NCBI RefSeq assembly: GCF_014297575.1
Contig: NZ_CP060412.1
Span: 3,596,001-3,660,000 of the forward strand
Source: Dyella telluris
GTDB taxonomy: Bacteria > Pseudomonadota > Gammaproteobacteria > Xanthomonadales > Rhodanobacteraceae
Direction of reading: 5' to 3'
DNA length: 64,000 nt
The notes under the pieces are model-generated. The model did no database searches and was not told where the DNA came from. It saw only the letters and a list, made by a program, of their open reading frames with translations. The translations under genes and the position numbers were made by a program. Numbering within the stretch: position 1 is the stretch's first letter; each line of letters starts with the position of its first letter. Shown here in pieces: positions 1 to 7,595 of the stretch.

Positions 1-323
1 AAGATGGTCGTGCTGGTGATGCGCAGGTGCTTGCCGTAGCCACGCAGGTTGTCATGCACCTGCGCGGCAAGTTCACGGGTCGGCGTCAGCACGAGCGCGC
101 GCGGACGGCGCGTGCCGGCCGGGGCACCGTGTGACAGGTGATGCAGCAGCGGCAGCGAGAAGGCGGCGGTCTTGCCGGTACCGGTCTGGGCGGCGGCGAG
201 CAGGTCGCCACCTTCCAGCACTACCGGAATGGCAGCAGCCTGAATGGGGGTAGGTTCGGCGTAGCCCTGTTCGGCGAGCGCACGCAACAACGCAGGCCCA
301 AGGCCCAACGATTCAAACGACAT
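1..323 (-). CDS. rhlE: DEAD-box ATP-dependent RNA helicase, RhlE-like (N-terminal part)
   Basis: Only the first 107 codons are present; the gene continues past base 1. The start is the ATG at 321-323. The translation has the Q motif (PTPIQ, residues 24-28), Walker A motif I (AQTGTGKT, residues 45-52) and motif Ia (PTRELAAQV, residues 81-89), the standard order for a DEAD-box RNA unwinding enzyme. The short N-terminus, with the Q motif by residue 25, fits the RhlE/DbpA type, which acts in ribosome assembly and RNA turnover in the cytoplasm. The subgroup is inferred because motifs II-VI lie outside the window. Confidence 0.85.
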   Translation of the reverse strand, partial: MSFESLGLGPALLRALAEQGYAEPTPIQAAAIPVVLEGGDLLAAAQTGTGKTAAFSLPLLHHLSHGAPAGTRRPRALVLTPTRELAAQVHDNLRGYGKHLRITSTTI

Positions 324-457
324 GGGAAGCTCCAGGCGCAACCCGGAGCGTTCAAGAACCGTGTTGCATTATTCAAGGGGAGGGGGACGACGCAAGGTCG
401 TGCCCCATGAGTATAGCGTAAACGCCGTCAACCTGCCTGGCGCGCCCAAGGATCGGT

Positions 458-1123
458 TCAGCCCGGCCCGCGCTCGGCCACGATCAGATAGCTGTCAAAC
501 GGGGTTTTTCCGTGCAGGGGACGGATATTGACCGTCAGGCCGGCCCCTTCCAGCTGCGCCCGCAGCTCCCTCGCGCTGGGGTAGTACTGGGCGCCCACCC
601 GCATCCAGCCACTGGCGCCCAGGAAGAACTCCGATACGCGCGTGAACGCATAGCGCCAGCTGCGTTCACGCAGCACATTGCGGATCACCAGGCGGCCGCC
701 CGGGGCAAGGTGGGACACGGCGTTGTCCAGCAGCGCGTGCTGGCCATCGCGTGGCAGGTAGTGCAGCACGTCGAGCAGGGCCACGTGGCCCTGTATCGGC
801 TGATGTGCCGCGCCTTCGTCGTGTTGCAATTGCAGCGCGCCGTCCAGTCCGGACAGGTGGAGTGCGCGGCGGCCGGCGTCGATCTTGCGCACATCGGTGT
901 CCACCCCGAGGTAGCGCGTTACGGCGCCCCGCGCATGGAGGTAGCGGCCGAGCAGGCCCAGGCCGCAACCGATGTCGAGCAGCGGCATGGGACGGTGTTC
1001 CACCAGCGCAGCCGTCGCCGCATACGCCGGATCCGTGGCCAGCTTGCCTTTGATGTAGCGGCGCTGGAGCCAGTGATCGTAGGAGTCGGCAATGCGGTAG
1101 AGGGCGGTGTCCATGGTCGGCAT
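458..1123 (-). CDS. class I SAM-dependent methyltransferase
   Basis: This 221-residue protein has a Rossmann-type SAM-binding core: motif I LLDIGCGLGLLG near residues 48-59, an acidic residue ending strand 2 (YLGVDTD) and a methyltransferase-like strand 4 (VALLDVLHYLP) followed by LAPGGRLVIRNVL. The C-terminal part (EFFLGASGWMRVGAQYYP) is probably the substrate cap. The substrate cannot be read from the sequence. The ATG at 1123 is favoured; an in-frame ATG at 1159 would add 12 residues. The gene is divergent from the MFS transporter, so it is probably monocistronic. The 134 bases between it and the helicase gene hold only a weak hairpin. Confidence 0.8.
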   Translation of the reverse strand: MPTMDTALYRIADSYDHWLQRRYIKGKLATDPAYAATAALVEHRPMPLLDIGCGLGLLGRYLHARGAVTRYLGVDTDVRKIDAGRRALHLSGLDGALQLQHDEGAAHQPIQGHVALLDVLHYLPRDGQHALLDNAVSHLAPGGRLVIRNVLRERSWRYAFTRVSEFFLGASGWMRVGAQYYPSARELRAQLEGAGLTVNIRPLHGKTPFDSYLIVAERGPG

Positions 1124-1253
1124 GTCAGCCCACTTTATGCCTGTACGGCGTGAAGGCAAGCCGATGGTCGGCCTTGCGCTGTGGCGACGGTGATGGTTCG
1201 CTTGGCGCCCTGTGCACCGCCCGCGCGGTCGCGACCTTTACCGTGGAGTACTC

Positions 1254-2498
1254 ATGTCGCCGTTCGCGCCCCTCCGGGAACTCACCACCACCCAGCGCCA
1301 CACTGTTCTGGCGAGCTTCCTGGGCTGGACGCTGGATGCCTTTGATTATTTCCTGCTGACCTTCGTGATCGTCGCCGTGGCGAAGGAATTCCATTCTGAC
1401 ACCGGTCACGTGATCACCGGCCTGTTCCTCACGCTGGCCGCGCGTCCGTTGGGCGCACTGTTGTTTGGACGGCTGGCCGACCGTTACGGGCGACGCCCCA
1501 TCCTCATGCTCGACGTGATCCTGTTTTCGGTGTTCGAGCTCGCAACGGCGTTCTCCACCTCGCTCACCATGTTGCTGGTGCTGCGCTTCCTGTTCGGCAT
1601 CGCCATGGGCGGCGAGTGGGGCATCGGCGCGTCGCTGGCGATGGAGTCCATTCCGGCCAAGGCGCGCGGCGTCGTGTCGGGCCTGCTGCAGAGCGGTTAT
1701 CCGGTGGGCTTCTTCCTGGGTGCACTGGTGAACTGGCTGCTGGTGGACCACATCGGCTGGCGCGGCCTGTTCGTGGTGGGCGCCTTGCCGGCGCTGCTGG
1801 TGCTGTACATCCGCCGCACCGTGCCTGAGTCCGAGGTATGGCAGCAGGAGCGTGCCTCGCCGCAGAAGAAAGGCCTTTTCGAAGCCATGCGGGGCCACTG
1901 GAAACTGGCCATCTACCTGATGGTGCTGATGATGGCGTTCAACATGTTCAGCCACGGCTCGCAGGACCTGTACCACACCTTCGAAGAGGAAAGCCTGCAC
2001 CTGCCGACCGGGTCCGGCGCGGCTTTCATGCTGGTGGCCATGCTCAACCTGGGCGCGCTGGTGGGCGGCCTGTTTTTCGGCGCACTGTCCGAACGCATGG
2101 GCCGCCGCCGTACCATCATTCTGGCCGCGCTGCTGGCCATTCCGGTCATCCCGCTATGGATGTACGGCAGCTCGCTGACGGCGCTGGCGCTGGGCGCCTT
2201 CCTGGTCCAGGTGATGGTGCAGGGCGCCTGGGGCGTGGTGCCCACCCATCTGAACGAGCTGGCGCCCGAGGGCATGCGCGGCACGCTGCCCGGCTTTGCC
2301 TACCAGACCGGCAACCTGCTGGCCGCCGTGACGGCCAACGCCCAGCACTGGATCGCCGACTGGCGCGGTGGGGACCTGGCCTTCGCCATGTCGGTGTGGA
2401 TTGCCGCCGTGGCGTTGCTGCTGGCCTTTCTGGCCTGGGTGGGCCCGGAGGCCCGGGGCGTGCGCTTCGGCCGGGCCGGGGCCGGCACGGGCGAGTAG
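1254..2498 (+). CDS. MFS transporter, sialate/carboxylate:H+ symporter type
   Basis: This 414-residue inner-membrane protein shows about 12 hydrophobic segments and the MFS signature GRLADRYGRRP in the loop between helices 2 and 3, repeated as SERMGRRR in the second half. The opening helix (FLGWTLDAFDYFLLTFV) with its acidic residue and the GGEWGIGASLAMES stretch are typical of the SHS family, which includes lactate and sialate proton symporters. I infer uptake of a small carboxylate; the substrate is not determined. The ATG at 1254 is chosen because GGAG precedes it, whereas the upstream in-frame ATG at 1212 has no ribosome site and would add a non-membrane leader. Confidence 0.85.
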   Translation: MSPFAPLRELTTTQRHTVLASFLGWTLDAFDYFLLTFVIVAVAKEFHSDTGHVITGLFLTLAARPLGALLFGRLADRYGRRPILMLDVILFSVFELATAFSTSLTMLLVLRFLFGIAMGGEWGIGASLAMESIPAKARGVVSGLLQSGYPVGFFLGALVNWLLVDHIGWRGLFVVGALPALLVLYIRRTVPESEVWQQERASPQKKGLFEAMRGHWKLAIYLMVLMMAFNMFSHGSQDLYHTFEEESLHLPTGSGAAFMLVAMLNLGALVGGLFFGALSERMGRRRTIILAALLAIPVIPLWMYGSSLTALALGAFLVQVMVQGAWGVVPTHLNELAPEGMRGTLPGFAYQTGNLLAAVTANAQHWIADWRGGDLAFAMSVWIAAVALLLAFLAWVGPEARGVRFGRAGAGTGE

Positions 2499-2511
2499 CC
2501 GGGCAGGCTGC

Positions 2512-2517
2512 TAGAAT
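2512..2517 (+). promoter_or_regulatory. possible -10 element (TAGAAT) for slyD
   Basis: TAGAAT lies 30 bases upstream of the slyD ATG, just after the transporter stop codon. No convincing -35 is visible at the usual spacing. Confidence 0.3.
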
Positions 2518-2546
2518 CGGGGGTTTGATCCATCACGAGACATGCA

Positions 2547-3032
2547 ATGAAGGCTGGCAAGGACAAGGTCATCTCGCTCCACTACACGCTGACGGTGGAC
2601 GGTGAAAAGGTCGAGAGCTCCCTCGATCGCAACGAGCCGCTGTGGATTCTGCTGGGCCACGGCCAGCTGATCCCGGGCCTGGAAAAGGCGCTGGAAGACC
2701 GCGAAGCGGGCGAGAACCTGCAGGTCGAAATCGCCCCGGCCGACGGTTACGGCGAGCGCCAGGAAGGCATGACCCAGCGCGTGCCGAAGAAGTACTTCCA
2801 GCAGTCCGCCAAGCTGAAGCCGGGCATGAGCACGGTGCTGGCGCTGAAGGAAGGAGGCCACCGCGTGGTGGTGGTGCAGAAGGTGGGCATGAGCACGGTG
2901 GACGTGGATCTGAACCATCCGATGGCCGGCAAGACGCTCAACTTCGACGTGACGATCAATGAAGTGCGTGACGGTACCGAGGAAGAGATTGCGCACGGTC
3001 ATGCGCATCCGCCGGGTGCCGAGGCTCACTGA
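2547..3032 (+). CDS. slyD: FKBP-type peptidyl-prolyl isomerase SlyD
   Basis: This is a 161-residue cytosolic prolyl isomerase/chaperone. The FKBP half-barrel is visible as GHGQLIPGLEKAL (about residues 37-49), followed by the insert-in-flap chaperone domain (about 70-130) and the closing strand DLNHPMAGKTLNFDVTI, diagnostic of the SlyD branch. The metal-binding tail is very short here (HGHAHPPGAEAH), unlike the long His/Cys-rich tail of E. coli SlyD. It therefore keeps a few histidines but probably has reduced nickel storage capacity. A strong terminator follows. Confidence 0.93.
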   Translation: MKAGKDKVISLHYTLTVDGEKVESSLDRNEPLWILLGHGQLIPGLEKALEDREAGENLQVEIAPADGYGERQEGMTQRVPKKYFQQSAKLKPGMSTVLALKEGGHRVVVVQKVGMSTVDVDLNHPMAGKTLNFDVTINEVRDGTEEEIAHGHAHPPGAEAH

Positions 3033-3070
3033 TTTTTTCTGTCCCTTGGGGGATGGATGTGGTTTGGAAA

Positions 3071-3096
3071 GCCGCTCCGGAAGGGGCGGCTTTTTT
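3071..3096 (+). terminator. Rho-independent terminator of slyD
   Basis: An 8-bp GC stem (GCCGCTCC/GGGGCGGC with one G-T pair) with a short loop is followed by six T residues. It lies 38 bases after the slyD stop codon. Confidence 0.85.
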
Positions 3097-3762
3097 CTTG
3101 GCTGGAATGGTTGCGCTGGTGCAGGGCGAGGCGAGACCGTTTTACTCCCTCTCCCCGCCGGGTAGAGGGTTGGGGTGAGGGGTGGGTGCTCGCCGCACCG
3201 CTGCTATCCGTCATCCCGGCGCAAGCCGGGGTCCAGTTTCCGTAGCGGTCGGTTATCGACCCACCGCTGCATTCTTTTGACCGTCATTCCAGCGAGGCGC
3301 TTTTCAACCGCCGGAGGGCTGGTCGAGTTGGGATCCGGTGACTTTGCTCTCTGCCTTCGGTAGTCACGCAGGCGCCAGGTTGCCGCGTACGCCGCGGGGG
3401 CGTTTCGACCTCCTGCCGGAGGCCGAGTCACTTTTCTTTTGCTGGCCCAAAAGAAAAGTAACCCAAAGAAAATGGCCTTAAAGGCTGGCAGCATGCCGAT
3501 GGGATAAGCCCGAACGGCTGAGGAACGTTGTTGCTTGGCAACCTCCGCCTCTACACAGCGGGTACTTCCAAGCGCTTCGCAACGCGCCGAAGCGCTGAGG
3601 ACTTAACGCGGAACCTCGTGCCGCTTTGCGGCACATCCTTCCATGCCCCTAGGGTGTTCACGTTGAACATCACCTGTCGCTCGTCCTCTCCCGTTCGGGA
3701 GAGGACTGGGCTGAGCACTGAGGTGAGAGAGAAACAGACTTCACACGGTGCAAGACACCCCG

Positions 3763-3844
3763 TGTAGGAGCGCACTTGTGCGCGACCGCAGCGCCATGTC
3801 GATACCGCTCCGTCAGGTGGTCGCGCACAAGGTGCGCTCCTACA
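3763..3844. repeat. REPIN (paired REP sequences) in island I
   Basis: TGTAGGAGCGCACTTGTGCG and, inverted, the matching CGCACAAGGTGCGCTCCTACA flank a short spacer. This is the arrangement of a REP doublet moved by REP-associated tyrosine transposases. The same unit occurs at 25456, 32281, 47341 (right arm decayed) and 61369. No transposase of this kind is in the window. Confidence 0.85.
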
Positions 3845-4074
3845 GAGAAGCCCGCGCCGGATACGGCGTCACGGCGAGAGACTCCATGTGCAGTGCAGTG
3901 GCACGAGTCGCGAACAGGGTTCGCTCCCACCGACAAGATAAGGCAGCACGCGATACGCCACCGCGCATACGACGCGATGTGCAGCGCAGCTGCACGAGCC
4001 TTCGGCTCTGGCTCCAGCTTTTGACCTACCCGACCCCTTGAGCGGCGGTGAGGGGCGGACGACAGGCCCGCAGG

Positions 4075-4130
4075 GGGATCGGCAAGGATGCCGATCCCTT
4101 TTCGACAGGACATGGAAGTCCTGTCGAAAA
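4075..4130. repeat. two tandem perfect hairpins in module F
   Basis: GGGATCGGC/GCCGATCCC (9 bp, 4075-4098) is followed directly by TTTTCGACAGGAC/GTCCTGTCGAAAA (13 bp, 4099-4130). Island III has the same two stems at about 32513-32557 with different loop bases, and there the second stem is shortened to 11 bp. Confidence 0.75.
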
Positions 4131-4440
4131 GCCCGGCCGCCCCTCACGGATTGGCCGGCTCCACCGGCCAGCGCCGCGATGGGGGTGCCTTTCTCTTTGG
4201 TTACTTTCTCTTGGGCAAGCAAGAGAAAGTGACCCGGCCTCCGGCAGGAGGTCGGAACGCCCGCTGCGTAAGCGACCCGGTCGCGGGAACAGCCGAGGCG
4301 AAGACCCAAAGCAAAGTCACCGGATACCGGCCTGCGCCGGCATGACGGATCGATACGCCGAAGCAAGCCTCATCCGCCCAACAACCCATCAACAACAACG
4401 GCGCCACAACGGCGCCGTCATCGTTTCCGCGATCAAGCAA

Positions 4441-4869
4441 TCAGACCAGCGAAATCTCCACATCCACATTGCCACGCGTCGCATGCGAATACGGGCAGAT
4501 ATCGCGATGGGCGGTGTCGACCAGTTCCTGCGCTACGGCGCGGTCGATGCCCGGCAGGTTCACTTCCAGCTTCACGGCGATGCCGAAACCGGTCGGTTCG
4601 CGCGGGCCGATGCCCACGTGTGCGGTAACCGAGGCGTCCTTCAGGGTCACGCCCTGCTGGCGGGCGACGAAGCGCACGGCGCCTTCGAAGCAGGCTGCAT
4701 AGCCGGCGGCGAACAGCTGTTCCGGGTTGCTGCCGTTGCCGCCCGGGCCACCCAGGCCCTTGGGCACGACCAGCTGCAGGTCGAGCACGCCGTCGTCGCT
4801 CTTGGCGTGACCTTCGCGGCCGCCGTGAACGGTGGCGGTGGCGGTGTAGAGAATCTTGCTGATGTTCAT
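4441..4869 (-). CDS. ohr: organic hydroperoxide resistance protein Ohr
   Basis: This 142-residue cytosolic thiol peroxidase reduces organic and fatty-acid hydroperoxides. The two redox cysteines of the Ohr/OsmC fold are present: Cys60 in AACFEGA and Cys125 in ICPYSHATRGN. The N-terminal YTATATVHGGREGHAKSDDG is the usual Ohr opening. The gene lies 3 bases downstream of ohrR on the same strand, so both share the OhrR-controlled promoter at 5353-5381. Length matches characterised Ohr proteins, and the tight pairing with ohrR separates it from OsmC. Confidence 0.95.
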   Translation of the reverse strand: MNISKILYTATATVHGGREGHAKSDDGVLDLQLVVPKGLGGPGGNGSNPEQLFAAGYAACFEGAVRFVARQQGVTLKDASVTAHVGIGPREPTGFGIAVKLEVNLPGIDRAVAQELVDTAHRDICPYSHATRGNVDVEISLV

Positions 4870-4872
4870 GGT

Positions 4873-5331
4873 TCAGTCCTCGCGTTGGGAGAGTTGGATC
4901 TGTCGGGTGAGTCGTTTCAGTTCATCGCGCAGGCCTTGCATCTGGTCGAGTGACAGCTGCATGCACTGGGCGAGACATTCGGGGATGCCGCTGGCCTTTT
5001 CCCGCAGGGCGAGGCCAACGTCGGTAAGGCGGATATCCACTTCGCGCTCGTCTTCGGCGCGGCGTTGCCGGGTCACCAGCTCCGCCGTCTGCAGGCGCTT
5101 GAGCAGGGGGGTGAGGGTGCCGGAGTCCAGCTGGAGGCGCTGGCCAAGTTCGCGCACGGTCAGCCCGTCCTGTTCCCACAGCACCAGCATCACCAGGTAC
5201 TGCGGGTAGGTGAGCCCCAGCGGTTCCAGCAGCGGCCGGTACAGGCTGGTCACCGAGCGGGACGCGGCGTACAGCGCAAAGCACAGTTGCTGGTCGAGCA
5301 GGAGGTGGTTGGGGGTGGGCGTCCGGTTCAT
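4873..5331 (-). CDS. ohrR: MarR-family peroxide-sensing repressor OhrR
   Basis: This 152-residue winged-helix repressor senses organic hydroperoxides. The reactive cysteine is Cys17 ([11 protein letters not shown]). Cys119 and Cys123 near the C-terminus (IPECLAQC) are placed like the resolving cysteine of the xanthomonad two-cysteine OhrR, so oxidation probably makes an intersubunit disulfide. The recognition helix and wing cover about residues 55-100 ([15 protein letters not shown], then [10 protein letters not shown]). It is the first gene of an ohrR-ohr operon and very likely represses its own promoter, which its palindromic site overlaps. Confidence 0.94.
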   Translation of the reverse strand: MNRTPTPNHLLLDQQLCFALYAASRSVTSLYRPLLEPLGLTYPQYLVMLVLWEQDGLTVRELGQRLQLDSGTLTPLLKRLQTAELVTRQRRAEDEREVDIRLTDVGLALREKASGIPECLAQCMQLSLDQMQGLRDELKRLTRQIQLSQRED

Positions 5332-5350
5332 GAGTTAAATCCTAAGCGCA

Positions 5351-5376
5351 AAATTAAATTGTGTACAATTCAATTT
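5351..5376. promoter_or_regulatory. OhrR operator
   Basis: An imperfect inverted repeat with 11-base arms, AAATTAAATTG and CAATTCAATTT, around TGTA has one mismatch between arms. It is AT-rich in a GC-rich genome and resembles known OhrR sites of the TACAATT/AATTGTA type. It lies inside the ohrR promoter. Confidence 0.85.
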
Positions 5377-5381
5377 CTCAA
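5353..5381 (-). promoter_or_regulatory. ohrR-ohr promoter
   Basis: On the minus strand, TTGAGA (5381-5376) and TTTAAT (5358-5353) are separated by exactly 17 bases. The predicted start is near 5346, 15 bases before the ohrR ATG. The operator covers the spacer and -10, so bound repressor would block polymerase. Confidence 0.75.
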
Positions 5382-5522
5382 TCGAAAGGATAGGCGGAGC
5401 CTAAGAGGTCTCTTGGGGAGGCAGGGGCTGACTGCCAACAGGAAGGGTCCCGAGGCTGCGCCCGGGACGGTGAAGTGCAGGTCTAGCTGGCTATGCCTGG
5501 CACCGCGAAGGCGCAGGACAGA

Positions 5523-6095
5523 TCAGTCCAGCAGGCGCTTGCCGAAGGCGAAGTGATCGCGCCAGTAAGGGCCGTCGATGTCGTCCAGCCGCACCGTGCC
5601 GCCGCTGTTGGGCGCATGCACAAAGCGGCCCTTGCCCACGTAGACGCCTACATGGCTCACGCCGGTGGTGCCGCCGAAGAACACCAGGTCGCCGCTGACC
5701 AGGTCGGTCATCTGTCGCACCCGCGCGCCATCCATCTGCGACATCTCGCGGGAACTGTGGGGCAGGTTGAGCCCGGCGGCATTGCGGTAGATGTAGTCGA
5801 CCAGCCCGCTGCAGTCGAAGCCGCCGTCCGGCGTGTTGCCACCCCAGCGATAGGGGGTGCCGACCAGGGCGATGGCGCGGAACAGCACGTCATTGGCGGT
5901 GCCGGTGGCGCCTGCCGGTGCGCGTGCCGGGAGGTTGGCCAGCGACGAGCGCGAATCCTTATAGGTGGGCTCGGGGCGGCGGTTGCCGCTGGAGCAGGCG
6001 GCGAGCATCAGCAGGATGGACACGAGCAGCGCATGGCGTGCCGTACGCCAGGACCCCAACCGGTGATCGGCAGGAACGGCAAACTGCGGGCGCAT
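5523..6095 (-). CDS. NlpC/P60 family lipoprotein (C40 peptidase)
   Basis: This 190-residue envelope lipoprotein has a signal sequence ending in the lipobox LAAC, with lipidated Cys34. The NlpC/P60 domain fills residues 68-190: the catalytic triad is Cys95 (FDCSGLVDYIY), His148 (SHVGVYVG) and probably His160 (FVHAPNSG). Such enzymes cut peptidoglycan peptide bonds between D-glutamyl and diaminopimelic residues. The size and the NTPDGGFDCSG motif fit the Spr/MepS group. It appears monocistronic. The 146 bases between it and the ohrR operator contain only a weak GC hairpin near 5447-5470. Confidence 0.88.
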   Translation of the reverse strand: MRPQFAVPADHRLGSWRTARHALLVSILLMLAACSSGNRRPEPTYKDSRSSLANLPARAPAGATGTANDVLFRAIALVGTPYRWGGNTPDGGFDCSGLVDYIYRNAAGLNLPHSSREMSQMDGARVRQMTDLVSGDLVFFGGTTGVSHVGVYVGKGRFVHAPNSGGTVRLDDIDGPYWRDHFAFGKRLLD

Positions 6096-6190
6096 CTCGT
6101 ATCCCCTGTGCTTGAGACGAGCCCGAGGTTATCAAATCAACAAGTTGGAAGAAAGTCGTGAGTGATCGCTGTAAGTGGGATCGCCGGCTG

Positions 6191-7543
6191 TCACGAACTC
6201 GGCTTGTCCACGGTGAGGCGGCGCTCGCTCAGCTTGCGACCCTCGCGGTCGCGGGCGGTGATCCGGTAATCCCCCGGCCACAGATAGAGCGAATTCATGC
6301 TGTCGTCGGTCAGGAATACGTAGCGGTCCGCCGGGACGGCATCGTCGCTCTCGCTGGCGTAGCGCGCTTCGACCACGCAGGGGAGTTGTCGCTGGCAGAT
6401 TTCGCTGGAGATCACGCGGGTCTGTCGGGTGTTATCCAGTGACAGCCAATGGGGGCGCCGCTGGTGGCCGGACGGCGGCAGGATCACATCGACATCGTGG
6501 CGGTCCGGATCGGACGCCCACACGCTGCCGTTCTGGCGGCTTAGCAGCACCGACGGCCGGTCCACCGGGAAGGCCGCGATCAACTGGTTGTAGAGGTCTT
6601 TTTTCGGCATCGGCCCGATGTCGCGCCAGCGCGTCTGGTCGACGGACAGCGGGTCGAACCCGGTGAGCTGTTTCAGCTGCATCGCCATCGGGCGGATGGT
6701 CTTGCCAAGGTTGCCCACGGCCTTGTCGATGTGCGCGTAGCCGGCGTGTACGAACAGGCGCGCCTTGGGGTCCACCTTGAACACCTGGTTGTAGAGCAGC
6801 TGCGCCTGGCCTGCCTCACGATCGGCCAGCGCGTCGGCATCCGATTCATAGGCCACCACCTTGAAGCCCAGGCGGATTGCTTCGCGGATGATCTGGCCGT
6901 AGATCGGTTCGTGCAGGTACTCGCTGCCGCTGCTGAGAACCGGGTAGCCGCGCTTCATCAGGTCGGTGTCGCTGTTGCCCAGGGCTTCGGCGGCGAAATA
7001 GGTAAAGCCCTCGGCGCGCAGCTTGGGCAGCAGGGCCAGGGTCAGTTCGCGGGTGTGCGCATCGTGGTGTGCTTCATTGACCATCACGATGCGACGGTCG
7101 GTGGCGAGCTTGGCGATTTCCGTCGCCGCGTCGGCCGGCGTCCAGTCGGCGGGCGAGGGCATCGTCACCGGCGTCTGCACGCGGTTGTCGAACGGGAAGT
7201 CGAGCATGGCCTCGTCGTACAAGCCCAGTTCGTCTTCCACCGTGGCAAGCAGTTGCTGGTCGATCAAACGATCATCACGGGTGAGTTCGGGCATCACCTC
7301 GCGCAGGTACTTGTAGCGCGCCAGGTCGTTCTTCAGGTGCGCCGTTTCGGTAAACAGGTCGCGATTCACTGCCGTGTCGGACGACGCCCTGGCCGGCGCT
7401 TCAGGTGCGGCAGTCGACTGCGTCGGTGGCGGGGCCTTCTGCGCCCAAGCCGTGGGCATCCATGCGGCGGCCATCGACGCGAATATCAGCGCCAGGTACC
7501 GTTCGGACATCCACCTGCCGGACCTCATCTCTGACGCGTCCAT
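6191..7543 (-). CDS. exported protein of unclear function, possibly ChaN/Tiki/EreA-like
   Basis: This is a 450-residue protein with a signal peptide (hydrophobic stretch near residues 14-33, cleavage after TAWAQ). The core, about residues 140-300, has IVMVNEAHHDAHTREL, then a conserved-looking FAAEAL glutamate and a distal LFVHAGYAHIDKAVG. This E..H, E and H pattern recalls the Tiki/TraB/ChaN/erythromycin-esterase superfamily. I cannot assign a substrate. The C-terminal 100 residues look like a separate beta-rich domain. AAGGA 9 bases before the first ATG supports this start; an internal ATG at 7510 would shorten the signal peptide. Confidence 0.6.
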   Translation of the reverse strand: MDASEMRSGRWMSERYLALIFASMAAAWMPTAWAQKAPPPTQSTAAPEAPARASSDTAVNRDLFTETAHLKNDLARYKYLREVMPELTRDDRLIDQQLLATVEDELGLYDEAMLDFPFDNRVQTPVTMPSPADWTPADAATEIAKLATDRRIVMVNEAHHDAHTRELTLALLPKLRAEGFTYFAAEALGNSDTDLMKRGYPVLSSGSEYLHEPIYGQIIREAIRLGFKVVAYESDADALADREAGQAQLLYNQVFKVDPKARLFVHAGYAHIDKAVGNLGKTIRPMAMQLKQLTGFDPLSVDQTRWRDIGPMPKKDLYNQLIAAFPVDRPSVLLSRQNGSVWASDPDRHDVDVILPPSGHQRRPHWLSLDNTRQTRVISSEICQRQLPCVVEARYASESDDAVPADRYVFLTDDSMNSLYLWPGDYRITARDREGRKLSERRLTVDKPSS

Positions 7544-7583
7544 CGCACTGAGTCCTTGAAGTCGGGAATCGCCTTGGCAACGC

Positions 7584-7589
7584 TACAAT
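7584..7589 (+). promoter_or_regulatory. possible -10 of dadA (leaderless transcript)
   Basis: TACAAT ends 6 bases before the dadA ATG. A start 7 bases downstream would be the A of the start codon. There is no Shine-Dalgarno sequence and only a poor -35. Confidence 0.3.
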
Positions 7590-7595
7590 AAGCCG

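Larger units (their letters stand above)
3147..4347 (+). repeat. repeat island I: complete composite element with inverted termini
   Basis: The slyD-ohr gap holds no credible gene. It is a mosaic also found at 24872-25538, 31647-32780 and 46892-47405. Modules in order are: A, a C-rich hairpin (3147-3183); B, a GTCATCCCGGC-type palindrome (3209-3236); a 56-base block shared with island II (3241-3296); C (3338-3477), with a long CTTTTCTTTTG/CAAAAGAAAAG hairpin; D (3501-3730), the most conserved part; E, a REPIN (3763-3844); F (about 3973-4186), with three hairpins; and C' (4187-4347), an inverted diverged copy of C ending in an inverted B. C and C' make terminal inverted repeats of about 140-160 bases. 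It lies between convergent gene ends. Confidence 0.85.

Noticed and set aside
3528..3767. Open frame of 79 codons in module D, similar frames at about 25229-25448, 32047-32478 and 47107-47322
   Set aside because: They look like four homologous proteins, but they are the same repeat. Differences are not codon-position biased and follow stems and loops. There is no ribosome site.
3147..4347. CRISPR array
   Set aside because: Repeats are heterogeneous, irregularly spaced and not interleaved with unique spacers. No cas genes are present.
4048..4953. 301-codon plus-strand frame running from the repeat into ohr
   Set aside because: It spans repeat modules and then the antisense of ohr, which is clearly real. 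Composition is that of a GC-rich shadow frame.
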